A stretch of 64,000 bases of DNA from Planctomycetia bacterium (lineage in GTDB: Bacteria > Planctomycetota > Planctomycetia > Pirellulales > UBA1268), in contig JAPLNR010000063.1 in assembly GCA_026401035.1 (NCBI GenBank), forward strand, positions 1 through 64,000, read 5' to 3'. The notes below the pieces were generated by a model. That model was not told the origin of the DNA. It made no database searches and saw only the letters and a program-made list of their open reading frames with translations. Within the stretch, counting starts at the first letter, position 1. The number at the start of each line of letters is the position of its first letter. The translations under genes were made by a program, and so were the position numbers. Positions 24,352-33,155 of this stretch are shown here, piece after piece.

Positions 24352-25190
24352 GGGGCACTCCAGGGCGAGGTGAGACTCTCACCGCCTGACCGCGTGATCG
24401 CGGCGGCGAGAATGCGGGGGTCTGTCGATTCCGTAATCAGGTGGACGGAGCCGTCGCCGGCGAGGCCGTGGGCGCCGTGGGGATGGCGGCTGCGAATCTC
24501 GTCCTCCCAGGTCGGCCAATTGACCGCGTAACGCTGGTCGAAAAGGTTGTAGCCATTGATCCACTGGCCATCGGGCCAAGCTGCCGCGGCGCATTCGCCG
24601 ACGAAGATCGTCTTTGAAAGGCCGTCGGCGATCTGCCGTTCCGCAAAGCCGCGATCGTTTACAAACACGCCTTTTGCAGGATTGTTCGGCGTAAAGATCC
24701 GCTCGCCGTTGAGGCCGCCGTAATCGCTTCCGCCAAAGCCATTGACGATCACCCCTTGCCGGTCAGCCGATGGGCAAAGAAATACCGTTATCGCGGTCTT
24801 CGCAGCGGCTGCATTCGCCGGGTCGTCATAGGGCTTGGTCAAATCGAGGCGATCAGCGATTTCCTGGGCTTCAAGCCACGGCAGTATCCAGGCGCTCCAC
24901 GCCAGGTTGCGTTTCTGTCTCTCGATCGCAGTCGTAGCGTTTGGCATTCTCCACTCCGTGCAGCCGACAGGAAACTTTCGGGTGGCCAACAGATAGCCGT
25001 GCAACGCGCAGCCGATGTGCCGCAGGTTGTGCGCGCAACTCGTCCGGCGGGCGGCCTCGCGGGCGGCCTGCACGGCCGGGAGCAGGATCGCGACCAGCGC
25101 CGCCACGATCGCCACGACGATGAGCAGCTCGACGAGCGTCATGCCGGCGCGGGACACCCGCAGGGGAACTTGAGAACGAGCCGTATCCAT
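24348..25190 (-). CDS. DUF1559 type IV pseudopilin-like protein
   Basis: 280 residues. The prepilin peptidase site is SRAG/MTLVE with Glu at +5, followed by a hydrophobic helix, LLIVVAIVAALVAILLPAVQ, and AAREAARRTSCAHNLRHIGC, the classic DUF1559 start. The C-terminus has the RHPHGAHGLAGDGSVHLITE motif. Planctomycete genomes carry many DUF1559 genes of unclear function, thought to form pseudopili or surface structures. This one is the first gene after a cobalamin riboswitch and is coupled by ATGA to the DUF4465 gene. The start at 25190 (MDTARSQV) gives a normal short leader peptide. Confidence 0.88.
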   Translation of the reverse strand: MDTARSQVPLRVSRAGMTLVELLIVVAIVAALVAILLPAVQAAREAARRTSCAHNLRHIGCALHGYLLATRKFPVGCTEWRMPNATTAIERQKRNLAWSAWILPWLEAQEIADRLDLTKPYDDPANAAAAKTAITVFLCPSADRQGVIVNGFGGSDYGGLNGERIFTPNNPAKGVFVNDRGFAERQIADGLSKTIFVGECAAAAWPDGQWINGYNLFDQRYAVNWPTWEDEIRSRHPHGAHGLAGDGSVHLITESTDPRILAAAITRSGGESLTSPWSAP

Positions 25191-25373
25191 ACAAAGTGAT
25201 CGCAGCGCAAGCGCATCGGCAGACCCAGCCGTACGCGCATGCAGAAGCACAGCGCGACCGCGGGGGACCGACTGCTTGCAGGAGCGTTTTCCGAAGAACT
25301 GATGACCGGCCGCGACGGACCATTCCGACGCGACCGTGCCTGCCACCCCGCCCGCGCAGGTTGGCATGCTCTC

Positions 25374-25594
25374 GAAAGCTGGTAGGTCTTCTGACTCCCA
25401 GGCTCGACCGGCTGAAGCCTTCTCGCGAACAAGGCCTTCGGGGCCGCCTTGTTCACAATGGCTCGATATCAGCCGGCCTTTTTTTCCTGTTCGGAAAAGT
25501 CGCCTGGATACAGCGGCGGGGCCGTCCCGGAATCGCACCGGAGTTCCCTGTTTGCCCGTCGAAAGCAGCTGCGATCGACGGGCCACCAGAATCG
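25374..25594 (-). ncRNA. Cobalamin riboswitch
   Basis: Read on the minus strand, the segment opens with TTCTGGTGGC, then has ACAGGGAACTCCGGTGCGAT, TCCGGGACGGCCCCGCCGCT and GTATCCAGGCGAC. These are the conserved core of B12 riboswitches. It closes with GAGCCTGGGAGTCAGAAGAC and CTACCAG, the B12-box end pairing back to CTGGT. A variable stem (GAACAAGGC.../GCCTTGTTC) lies between. It is 184 bases upstream of the DUF1559 start on the same strand. I see no clear terminator in the expression platform, so control of translation is likelier. Confidence 0.9.
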
Positions 25595-26085
25595 TCACCG
25601 GCAATCTATCGGGGCCGCAACCGGTGTCAAGCAGGCCGGCTTTGGCCGCAGCCAGCCGCCGTCGAAAACGCCGCAACCCGCACACTCCCTCACCCGCGCT
25701 CCCAGCGCGTGAAGCTGTGCCGATCAGGCTGACGAATCACCTGAAGATATACCGGTCGTGAGGTGCCGCGCGGCACAGTCTACGCACGCGAAATGCGCGG
25801 CATTTCTTACCCAACGCGCAGCCGTAAGTCGTGTGCTGAAAAATACTTGGACGCACTCAAGCCGCTTTCGCAAATCCGCCGATAGCCCCTCTTGTCCCCC
25901 GGGGCAATCACTGTGCCCGTCGGGCAACCAGGGGGCGGCAGTTACCTGAAATGCTTCGAGTCACGGAATGGCTCGACAGGCCTGCCGCAGAAAAGTTCGT
26001 GGATCACAAAAACCTCGGGGCGACCAAAACTCGCGATCGGGATCAAGACTCTCAAGTGATTCACAAGCAAAGGAGATGTGGCTCG
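25595..26085. other. Intergenic region between the riboswitch and the Cys-rich gene
   Basis: About 490 bases with no convincing gene. It must hold the leftward promoter of the riboswitch operon and the rightward promoter of the Cys-rich gene. The stretch around 25770 contains short palindromes (GTGCCGCGCGGCAC, CCCCGGGG near 25899). A ribosome binding site, AAGGAGATG, at 26070 precedes the Cys-rich gene. Confidence 0.5.
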
Positions 26086-26928
26086 ATGAAGCGTATGATG
26101 TTCCTCGGTGCGCTGGTTCTTGGTGTCACCGTTTGTAGCCAGTCGTTTGGGTTTGAGCTCCTCGACCGGATGCTCGGCCACAAGGGCTGTGCCTCGTGCT
26201 GTGAGCCCGGCTGCGATGCCGGCAATGGATGCTGTGAGCCCGGCTGCGACGCCGGCAACGGCTGCTGCGAGCCGGCTTGTGGTGCTGGCAACGGTTGTGC
26301 GGAGCCCGCTTGCGACGCCGGAAACGGCTGCTGCGAGCCGAGCTGCGACGCTGGTGCTGGCTGCTGCGGTGGTCGGAAGAAGCATGACCTCTTCGGCGGG
26401 CTGAAGGGCCTGTTCGAAAAGTGCAAGCGGAAGCACCACGGCTGCTGCGATAGCTGCTGCGATGAGCCCGATTGCGGTGCTGGCGAAGGCTGCTGCGAGC
26501 CGGCCTGCGGTGCTGGTAACGGTTGTGCGGAACCAGCTTGCGACGCCGGCAACGGCTGCTGCGAGCCGGCCTGCGACGCCGGTGCTGGCTGCTGCGAGCC
26601 GACCTGCGGTGCCGTGGCTCGGAAGCGCCACTGCCGTGGTACGCCGATCCTTGATCTGCTCCGTGCGATCCACGAAGCGAAGAAGGATTGCCTGAGCCGT
26701 CGTCGTGCAAGCTGCTGCGACAGCTGCTGCAGCGACCCGGATTGCGGAGCCAACAACGGCTGCTGCGAGCCCGCCTGCGGTGCTGGCAACGGCTGCTGCG
26801 AACCGGCTTGTGGTGCGGTCTCGACTCCGGTCGAGGCGACCCCCGCTGCCCCGACCCCCGATGCCTCGGCTTCGGCCAAGGTTTCGGGCAAGGTGGTGGC
26901 GGTGAGCCGCACGGTGTCCATCAAGTAA
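26086..26928 (+). CDS. Secreted cysteine-rich repeat protein (11-residue CCEPxCDAGNG repeats)
   Basis: 280 residues, 48 of them cysteine by my count. After a signal peptide (1-22) come three modules. Each begins with an amphipathic, basic segment (FELLDRMLGHKG; HDLFGGLKGLFEKCKRKHHG; ILDLLRAIHEAKKDCLSRRR) and continues into a block of 11-residue repeats of the form CCEPxC(D/G)AGNG. The blocks hold 5, 5 and 3 units. The tail is Ala/Pro/Thr-rich. Disulfide-crosslinked surface or cell-wall material, or metal binding, are the likely roles; planctomycete walls are known to be protein-rich. A strong ribosome binding site, AAGGAG, precedes the ATG, and a strong terminator follows. Confidence 0.82.
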   Translation: MKRMMFLGALVLGVTVCSQSFGFELLDRMLGHKGCASCCEPGCDAGNGCCEPGCDAGNGCCEPACGAGNGCAEPACDAGNGCCEPSCDAGAGCCGGRKKHDLFGGLKGLFEKCKRKHHGCCDSCCDEPDCGAGEGCCEPACGAGNGCAEPACDAGNGCCEPACDAGAGCCEPTCGAVARKRHCRGTPILDLLRAIHEAKKDCLSRRRASCCDSCCSDPDCGANNGCCEPACGAGNGCCEPACGAVSTPVEATPAAPTPDASASAKVSGKVVAVSRTVSIK

Positions 26929-26980
26929 GTAGAAGATAGTCGAAGCGGTAGAAAACCGTTGCCCGACTTGGGTCAGTGAG

Positions 26981-27017
26981 CTCCGCCCGGGACCAAAAGT
27001 CCCGGGCGGAGTCTTTT
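26981..27017. terminator. Strong bidirectional intrinsic terminator
   Basis: A perfect 13-bp stem, CTCCGCCCGGGAC / GTCCCGGGCGGAG, with loop CAAAA, is followed by TCTTTT on the plus strand. It serves the Cys-rich gene from the left and overlaps the stop of the convergent ABC ATPase gene on the right. Confidence 0.85.
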
Positions 27018-27703
27018 CATTCCAGGAGGTCCGCGGCACTGCCCTGCCGGACCACACGGCCGGCGACGAGTTCGACCACTCTGTTCGCCGCCCGCCGCGC
27101 GAAGCCATGGTCGTGGGTGACGATCAGCATGGTCTGTCCGCCGCGGGCCAGATCTCCGATCACGTCGAGCACCTCGGCCGACATCGCCGGGTCGAGGGCA
27201 CTGGTCGGCTCGTCGAAAAGCATCACCCGCGGCTGCATCGCGAGCGCCCGGGCGATCGCCACCCGCTGCTGCTGCCCACCCGAGAGCGTCACCGGCCGCG
27301 CGGCGGCAAACGACCCGAGCCCGACGCGTTCGAGCAGCGCCAGCGCCCGCGATCGCGCCTCCTCCGCCGGCAGCCGTGCAACACTGCGGGGGGCCAAGGC
27401 CACGTTTTCGAGCACCGACATGTTTGGAAAGAGGTTGAACTGCTGAAACACCAGCCCCACGTCGCGCCGCAACCGTTCGAGCAGCGCCGGCGGATGCCCG
27501 CCCTCCGCGAGCCGGTGCCCCGCGATCGAGATGGTGCCCGCGTCGAAGAGCTCGAGACCGTTCAAGCACCGCAGCAGCGTGCTCTTGCCGCCACCCGACG
27601 GCCCCACGAGCGCCGTCACGTCCCCTTCCTTCACGACCAGACTGACGTCACGGAGGACCGGACCCGCGGCCCACGACTTTGAGAGCTCCTCGATCGCGAT
27701 CAC
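27017..27703 (-). CDS. Polar amino acid-type ABC transporter ATPase
   Basis: A 228-residue GlnQ/HisP-type ATPase that drives uptake through the adjacent permease. Walker A is GPSGGGKST (34-42), the Q-loop FQQFNLFPNMSVLENV, the signature LSGGQQQRVAIARAL, Walker B VMLFDEPTSALD, and the switch His IVTHDH. Family length. It follows the binding protein-permease fusion by 13 bp and ends in the shared terminator. The family usually imports polar amino acids; the substrate is not determined. Confidence 0.93.
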   Translation of the reverse strand: MIAIEELSKSWAAGPVLRDVSLVVKEGDVTALVGPSGGGKSTLLRCLNGLELFDAGTISIAGHRLAEGGHPPALLERLRRDVGLVFQQFNLFPNMSVLENVALAPRSVARLPAEEARSRALALLERVGLGSFAAARPVTLSGGQQQRVAIARALAMQPRVMLFDEPTSALDPAMSAEVLDVIGDLARGGQTMLIVTHDHGFARRAANRVVELVAGRVVRQGSAADLLE

Positions 27704-27716
27704 GATGCCTTCTCCG

Positions 27717-29222
27717 TCACGAGTGCTTCTCCGACTGCCCCTCGAACCACCGCGAGAGCAGCGCCAGCGGCCAGCTCATCGCCAGATAGAGCAGCGCCGT
27801 GACGATCGCCAATTCCACGATCCGGCCGGTCGACAGCGCCAGCACGCTGTACCGCTTCGTGAGCTCCACCACCGTGATCACCGAGCAGACGCTCGTGTCC
27901 TTGAAGAGGGCGATGAAGTCGTTGGTCACCGGGGGCATCACGAGCCGCACGGCCTGCGGCACGATCACGTGCCGCAGCGCCTGCCACTTCGTCATCCCCA
28001 GGGACAGCGCCGCTTCGAACTGACCCGGCGGCACGGCCTTGAGTCCGGCCCGATAGATCTCCGCTTCATACGCGGAGTAGTTGAGCGCGAGCCCCGCCAA
28101 CGCGGCCACGATCGCCGGCAGCGCCAGGCCGACCTTCGGCAGCAGGAAAAAGATCGCGTAGAGCTGCAGCATCAGAGGTGTGCCGCGAAGCACCTCGACA
28201 TAGCCCGCCAGCAGGGGCCGCAGAATTGGCGGGCCGTGCAGCCGCCCGATCGCGATGGCCAGGCCGATCAGGATCGCCAGCGGAAATGCCGAGATGGAGA
28301 GCAGCAGCGTCATCCCGGCCGACTTGAGGAGCAGCGGCAGCACCTCGCCCGCGAGCTGCCGGAGGCTGCGCCGGCCCGCGGGCGGAATCTCGGCCGCATC
28401 GCGCAGCGCGAGAATCTGCTGCCGGCCGGCCAGGTCCCAACGGTCATAAAGCGATTTGAGGCGGCCGTCGGCGATGATCCGCCCGAGGGCGTCGTCGATC
28501 GCCGCCGAGAGCCTGGGCGTGTCGCGGGGGGTGAGGATCGTGTAGAGCCCGCCGGCGAAGGGGCGGCCCACGACCCGCAACGCGGCGAAGCGGTCGGCAT
28601 AGAAATTGAAGATGCAGTCGTCCATCACGGCGGCGTCGAGGACGTGGCTCGTCACCTGTTCGAGCGAATCGATCGTGCCGTCGTACCCGATCACATCGAC
28701 CTCGAGATCGGCCTGTGAACGCATGAAGATCTCGGCCGCGGAGCCGGTGAGCACACCCACCCGCCAGCGGCCACCGGGGCCCGGAGCCGCGAGTTTTTCA
28801 AACGCGTCGAGCGGTCCGTCACGGCGGGCGAGCAGCTGCAGCGAGTAGGCGAAGTAGGGCCGCGAGCAGTGGTAGTCTCGGCGGCGTTCGGGAAGCAGTT
28901 CGATGCCGTTGATCACGCAGTCGGCGGCGCGGCCGAGCAGCAGTGGCAGCCGATCCCATTGCCCCTGCTGGAATCGCGGCTTCACGCCGAGTTCGGCGGC
29001 GATCAATGCGGCCAGTTCCACCTCGAACCCGGTGAGACGCTCCGGACGCTCCGGATCAGGAAACACGTGCGGCCCGCCCCCTTCCTGGTCGGCGGCCCAG
29101 ATGAATTCACCCCGCGCGACCACCTCGTCGAGTTCCGCGGTGGCCGCCGGCGCGGCTGCAAGCACGAACACGATCACGGGGGCGAGCGGCAGAAGGAGAC
29201 GCGCTGTCATCCGCACCATCAT
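27717..29222 (-). CDS. ABC transporter substrate-binding protein fused to permease
   Basis: A 501-residue fusion. A signal peptide (about 1-30) leads into a family 3 solute-binding domain (30-275: GFEVELAALIAAELGV, DCVINGIELLPERRRDYHCS, GSAAEIFMRSQADLEV). It is followed by a HisM/GlnP-type permease (290-495) with LRGTPLMLQLYAIFFLLPKV and the EAA-like loop EIYRAGLKAVPPGQFEAALS, then LGMTKWQALRHVIVPQA. Fusion tethers the receptor to the membrane channel. Start codons at 29222, 29219 and 29210 are all possible. It begins 4 bases after the upstream GTPase gene stops and is followed by its ATPase. Confidence 0.92.
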   Translation of the reverse strand: MMVRMTARLLLPLAPVIVFVLAAAPAATAELDEVVARGEFIWAADQEGGGPHVFPDPERPERLTGFEVELAALIAAELGVKPRFQQGQWDRLPLLLGRAADCVINGIELLPERRRDYHCSRPYFAYSLQLLARRDGPLDAFEKLAAPGPGGRWRVGVLTGSAAEIFMRSQADLEVDVIGYDGTIDSLEQVTSHVLDAAVMDDCIFNFYADRFAALRVVGRPFAGGLYTILTPRDTPRLSAAIDDALGRIIADGRLKSLYDRWDLAGRQQILALRDAAEIPPAGRRSLRQLAGEVLPLLLKSAGMTLLLSISAFPLAILIGLAIAIGRLHGPPILRPLLAGYVEVLRGTPLMLQLYAIFFLLPKVGLALPAIVAALAGLALNYSAYEAEIYRAGLKAVPPGQFEAALSLGMTKWQALRHVIVPQAVRLVMPPVTNDFIALFKDTSVCSVITVVELTKRYSVLALSTGRIVELAIVTALLYLAMSWPLALLSRWFEGQSEKHS

Positions 29223-29226
29223 CCAC

Positions 29227-31062
29227 TTAGGGACGGCCCGCTGCCACCCGCAGCCTGCCGAGCCCCGTGGCGGGCTCGGCGAGACGCGCCGAGAACGCGG
29301 CCGATTCCCGCGTGAGCTGTTCGCCCCGCTCCACGAAGCCGCCGGCCTTGGCGGCCGCCTCCGCGAAGTCGGCGAGCAGCGGATCGACGAGCCCGGCCGC
29401 CGGCAGCCGTGCCACGAGCGCGGCGATATCGCCATTGAGCCCCATGCGCAGCCGGGCAAACACGAGCCAGCGCAGGAACAGGCCGAACAGGATCACCCAG
29501 ACGAACGCCTCCTCCAGAAATGCGAGCCCCTCGACGGGCCGGCCATTCCAGAGGTGGCCGTGGAAAAAGTTCCAACCGGCCCGCACGAGCACCGCCACCA
29601 AGAGCGTGGTGAACAGCAGCTCGCAGCCGATCCGCAGCAGCGGGCTGTCCATCCGCCCGCGCCGCTCGGCCACCAGCTTGTCGATGCCGGAGGAGAGCCA
29701 GGCGGCCGTGCGGTCGAGCAGCGTGCCGACGGTCGCCTGCACCCGCTCGTCGTCGAGCCGTGCGCGGCCGACGAGCGGCTCGGCGAGCCGGGCCCGCGCC
29801 GCGAGTCCCACGAGAATGCTCCGCGACTGCTCGACGTCGGCCTCGCCGAGCCCCAGTTCCTCGATCGTCTGCCAGGTGCCGCGGCCGCTGGCCGGCGCGA
29901 TGGCGTTGCCGGCCAGAAGCCTGCCGATCAGGCCGCCGCCGGCCGACCGCATTCGCGGCCAGAACGACGCGATGGCGGCCACGATGTGCAGGAACATCGC
30001 AAAGGGGCCGCCGTGCCAGCGGTCGACGAGTTCGTCGGTGATGAGCCGCTGCCAGGCCGAGCGGCTCGCGCGAAGTTTTGCTTCGACCGCCTTTGCGAGC
30101 AGGCCTTCGAGCCGGGTGCGCTGCTCCGTCACACCCGCGGCGAGCTGCGCGACGGCCGGCCGCAGCGGCTCGAGGTCGCGGTGCGACTGCTGCAGGAACC
30201 AATCGGCGAGATCGGCAGCCCCGGTGCGGCGCACGCGGCGGGCCGCGCGGCCCACGAGTTCCTCGTCGATGGCCTGCACGAGTTCGCGGAACCCCGGCTC
30301 CGGCTCCAGGCCCGTCGCCGCGCGGCTGGCGGCCTCGAGCGCGTCGAGCCTGAAGATCCGCGGCACGACGAAGCCCTGCCCCTCGAGTTCCTTCCGCCAG
30401 TCGGCACGGATGTCGGGATCACGGGAGGCGTGCGTCTGCACGAAGAGCAGCGGCCGGCCGGGCGCGAAGGCGGCCACCTCGCGGGCCACGATCCAGGAAC
30501 GGTATTTCTGTGCGGTGGCCACGAGCAGCAGCACGTCGCAGGCCGGCACCACCGCCTCGAGCATGTCGCGATTGCGATTGGTGTCGCTCGGCCGCGGCTG
30601 GCCGGCGGCGGCCGCGTGTGCCCCGGCGTCCGCCTGGGTGTCGGGGTCGGGGCAGTCGACGAGCACAATGTTGGCCACGGCGGGCGATTCACTGCGCACC
30701 ACGCGGGCCTGCAACGCATCGAGCGGCAACCACGAACAATCGACATCCTTCGCGACCACGACCACGGGATTGATGGTGGTCGGCCGGGCCACGTCGCCGG
30801 CCGCGCTGACGGTGCCGCCGGCGAGCGCATTGACGAGCGTGCTCTTGCCGGTGCCGGTGCCGCCGATCACGCCGACGACGAGCACGCGGGAGAGTTCACG
30901 CCGCGCCCTGTCGAGCCGGGGCGCAACCTGCTCCCACTCCGCCCGCACCCGCCGCGCGGGCGCCCATTCGGGCAGTGACCCGCTCCAGCGGGCGAGCGCC
31001 TCCACGAGTTCGTCGAACGTGGTGTCGTCGTAGGTCGGATGCGCCGCGGTGTCGTGCGTCAT
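29227..31062 (-). CDS. Large P-loop GTPase with C-terminal membrane segments (dynamin-like)
   Basis: 611 residues. The GTPase domain occupies about 50-290, with P-loop GGTGTGKST at 67-75, switch I Thr in PTTINP, and VDCPDPDT as a G3 variant of DxPG. The middle is helical. Two hydrophobic segments lie near 474-500 (LLFTTLLVAVLVRAGWNFF) and 514-540 (FVWVILFGLFLRWLVF), followed by a helical tail. The layout fits bacterial dynamin-like or YfjP-type membrane GTPases. It is coupled by a 4-base overlap to a second, different GTPase upstream and lies directly before an ABC transporter. Confidence 0.85.
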   Translation of the reverse strand: MTHDTAAHPTYDDTTFDELVEALARWSGSLPEWAPARRVRAEWEQVAPRLDRARRELSRVLVVGVIGGTGTGKSTLVNALAGGTVSAAGDVARPTTINPVVVVAKDVDCSWLPLDALQARVVRSESPAVANIVLVDCPDPDTQADAGAHAAAAGQPRPSDTNRNRDMLEAVVPACDVLLLVATAQKYRSWIVAREVAAFAPGRPLLFVQTHASRDPDIRADWRKELEGQGFVVPRIFRLDALEAASRAATGLEPEPGFRELVQAIDEELVGRAARRVRRTGAADLADWFLQQSHRDLEPLRPAVAQLAAGVTEQRTRLEGLLAKAVEAKLRASRSAWQRLITDELVDRWHGGPFAMFLHIVAAIASFWPRMRSAGGGLIGRLLAGNAIAPASGRGTWQTIEELGLGEADVEQSRSILVGLAARARLAEPLVGRARLDDERVQATVGTLLDRTAAWLSSGIDKLVAERRGRMDSPLLRIGCELLFTTLLVAVLVRAGWNFFHGHLWNGRPVEGLAFLEEAFVWVILFGLFLRWLVFARLRMGLNGDIAALVARLPAAGLVDPLLADFAEAAAKAGGFVERGEQLTRESAAFSARLAEPATGLGRLRVAAGRP

Positions 31063-33050
31063 GACTGGAAAAACTCCCTGCGCAATTCGAACAGCAGCCG
31101 CCGGGCCCGGGCCACCTCGGGCCGTGCGGCGGCCGCGGCGAGCCGGTCGATCTCCTCGAGCCGGTCGCCAAGCACGACGCCGTGCAGCGTCTCGGCGAGC
31201 ACGCGGCTGCGCTCGGCCGACCAGCCGGCGAAGAGCCGTTCGATGAGCGGCTTGACACCCGCCATCGTGAGGCCGAGGGCCCCCTCGCCGGCGAGCGTGG
31301 CGGCCGTGCCGACGACCACGTCGCCCACGTGATGCACGAGCGTCGAGATGCCACCGGCTGTCGCCGCGGCCGCGGGCACGACGGCGGCACCGGCGAGCCC
31401 CAGCCCCACGGTGATCGCCGGCCTGGCGAGCGAGCCCACGTTGAGCCCCGTCAGGATCCACCGCACCATGCCGGGGTTCTCCCGGGAAAAGCGGTCGAGT
31501 TCGCCCCGCACGAACGTGCGGTAGTCCTCCGACACGATCGGCAGGGCGGCATGGCGGCGCTCGAGGTCGGCATACCAGGCGGCGCGGTCACCGCTGACGA
31601 GCGCCCCGTCGAGCATCGCCGCCAGACGGGGATTGCGGCGGCTCGCATCCTCAAGCCGCTCCACGAAGTCGGCGAGCGCCTGCTTCAGCGCCGCCAGCTC
31701 GACGGCTGAAAAATCCTCGCGTCGTTCCTCTTCGCTCTTGGCGACCCCGATTCGGCGGGCCGCCCACACGACGCCGCTGCCGGCCAGCCGATAGACCTTG
31801 CTCACGGTGAGATCGAGCGTTGAACGCCGCGGCTCGAGCCAGTTCCAGATTTCGTTCCAGACCAGCTCGCGCGGCGCCGTCGGCAACGCGACCCGCACGC
31901 GGGCCTCGTCGGCGAGCAACTGCTTCGCCTGCTGCCAATCGCGGGCGCTCGTCTCGAAGGCGTCGAGCCAGGTGCCGGCGCCCGCCCGCGGATCGAGCAC
32001 GACCTCGACCGCGCCGGCCATCGCCTGGAGTTTGATGCGGTCGAAGTCGACGTGGGCGAGACTGGCCGCGAGGTCGGCCGTGCCCGCGTCGGCAACGGGC
32101 CCGGTCGCGCCGCCCGGGGACAATTCCGGCAGCGGATAAAAATCGATCCGCCCCGCCTCAGCCTTCGCGAAGTCGTGCGGTGCCGCGTAGACGGCCAAGG
32201 GCACGATGCCCGTCTCGGCGGTGAACGTCGCCAGCCATCCGCCGATACGCTCGCGCTGCCGCGGCCAGTCGACCATGTTGAAGACGACGATCACCGTCTT
32301 CCTGGCGGCGGCCGCGGCGCTGAAGAAATCCCGGACTGCGGCATCGTTGTATTTCTGCTGGGTGAGCACCGCAATCAGAACGTCGCAGGCGTTGCGCACC
32401 AGTTCCGCGCGGTGCCAGTTTTCGCGGAGCGTGCCGTCGATGTCGGGTGTGTCGAGGAGGATGAGCCGCGCGGGCTGCCGGCCACCTGCATCCTCCCGCC
32501 ACACGAGGCGGTCGGCCGCGGTTTCGTCGGGGGAGACAGCGAGCGCGTCTTTTTCGCTCGTCCAGGCCACGGGCGTAAAGCCGGGGAAGAGCGCGGCCAA
32601 ATCGATCCGTGCGGCAAGCCCCTGCGGCAGGCTGGCCACCGGGTGCCGGGTGCGGGCGGCCTCCGGCACCGAGCGGGAGATCTCGGCGCCCACGAGCGTG
32701 TTGGCGATCAGGCTCTTGCCGGTGTTCGTACCGCCGCAGACAGCCGCCACGACCACCGGCTCACGCGACACCTGGGCCTGCAACTTGCCGAAGAGCTGGC
32801 CGTGCCAATCCGTGGCGGACGGGTCGGGGGCGCCGAGCGCCGCCGAGAGCGGACGCAGGGCATCGATCAATTCGCAGAGTTCAGTGGTGCTCCCCGCCCA
32901 GGAGGCGTAGGTGTTGGCGACCCCCTTGGCCGGTGCCGCTGCCTGTGTACCGCCGGCCTGTGATGGATCGCTCTGCAACGGACAACTCGCTTCCTCGTGC
33001 CGCACTGCCCAGGTTCGTTGTCGCCCGGGGCCATGCGCGCTACACTGCAC
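31059..33050 (-). CDS. Second large P-loop GTPase, partner of the downstream GTPase
   Basis: 663 residues from a GTG at 33050; a TTG at 32978 would give 639 and avoids an unlikely N-terminus. The GTPase domain has P-loop [19 protein letters not shown] as G3 and [13 protein letters not shown] as a plausible G4 (N-x-V-D). A long helical region follows. Near the C-terminus an Ala/Gly/Val-rich hydrophobic stretch ([20 protein letters not shown]) could insert in or lie on the membrane. Paired unequal GTPases in one operon recall bacterial dynamin pairs that form hetero-oligomers. It overlaps the next gene by 4 bases. Confidence 0.83.
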   Translation of the reverse strand: MQCSAHGPGRQRTWAVRHEEASCPLQSDPSQAGGTQAAAPAKGVANTYASWAGSTTELCELIDALRPLSAALGAPDPSATDWHGQLFGKLQAQVSREPVVVAAVCGGTNTGKSLIANTLVGAEISRSVPEAARTRHPVASLPQGLAARIDLAALFPGFTPVAWTSEKDALAVSPDETAADRLVWREDAGGRQPARLILLDTPDIDGTLRENWHRAELVRNACDVLIAVLTQQKYNDAAVRDFFSAAAAARKTVIVVFNMVDWPRQRERIGGWLATFTAETGIVPLAVYAAPHDFAKAEAGRIDFYPLPELSPGGATGPVADAGTADLAASLAHVDFDRIKLQAMAGAVEVVLDPRAGAGTWLDAFETSARDWQQAKQLLADEARVRVALPTAPRELVWNEIWNWLEPRRSTLDLTVSKVYRLAGSGVVWAARRIGVAKSEEERREDFSAVELAALKQALADFVERLEDASRRNPRLAAMLDGALVSGDRAAWYADLERRHAALPIVSEDYRTFVRGELDRFSRENPGMVRWILTGLNVGSLARPAITVGLGLAGAAVVPAAAATAGGISTLVHHVGDVVVGTAATLAGEGALGLTMAGVKPLIERLFAGWSAERSRVLAETLHGVVLGDRLEEIDRLAAAAARPEVARARRLLFELRREFFQS

Positions 33051-33155
33051 CCGACGGCTGGGCTTCAGGTCGGCTCAAGTGTGTCTTCCCCCGATTCAGC
33101 CCGCAAATCCGCCTGCCCACTGCCCCGTTCCCGCACGAAGAATCCGGCAATCGCC

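Noticed and set aside
26180-26820. Regular 33-bp DNA repeats resembling a CRISPR array
   Set aside because: The repeats are tandem without unique spacers and are fully explained by 11-residue protein repeats in the Cys-rich gene.
25942-27108. 388-codon minus-strand frame opposite the Cys-rich gene
   Set aside because: An Ala/Thr/Val repeat translation produced by the complement of the CCEPxC repeats.
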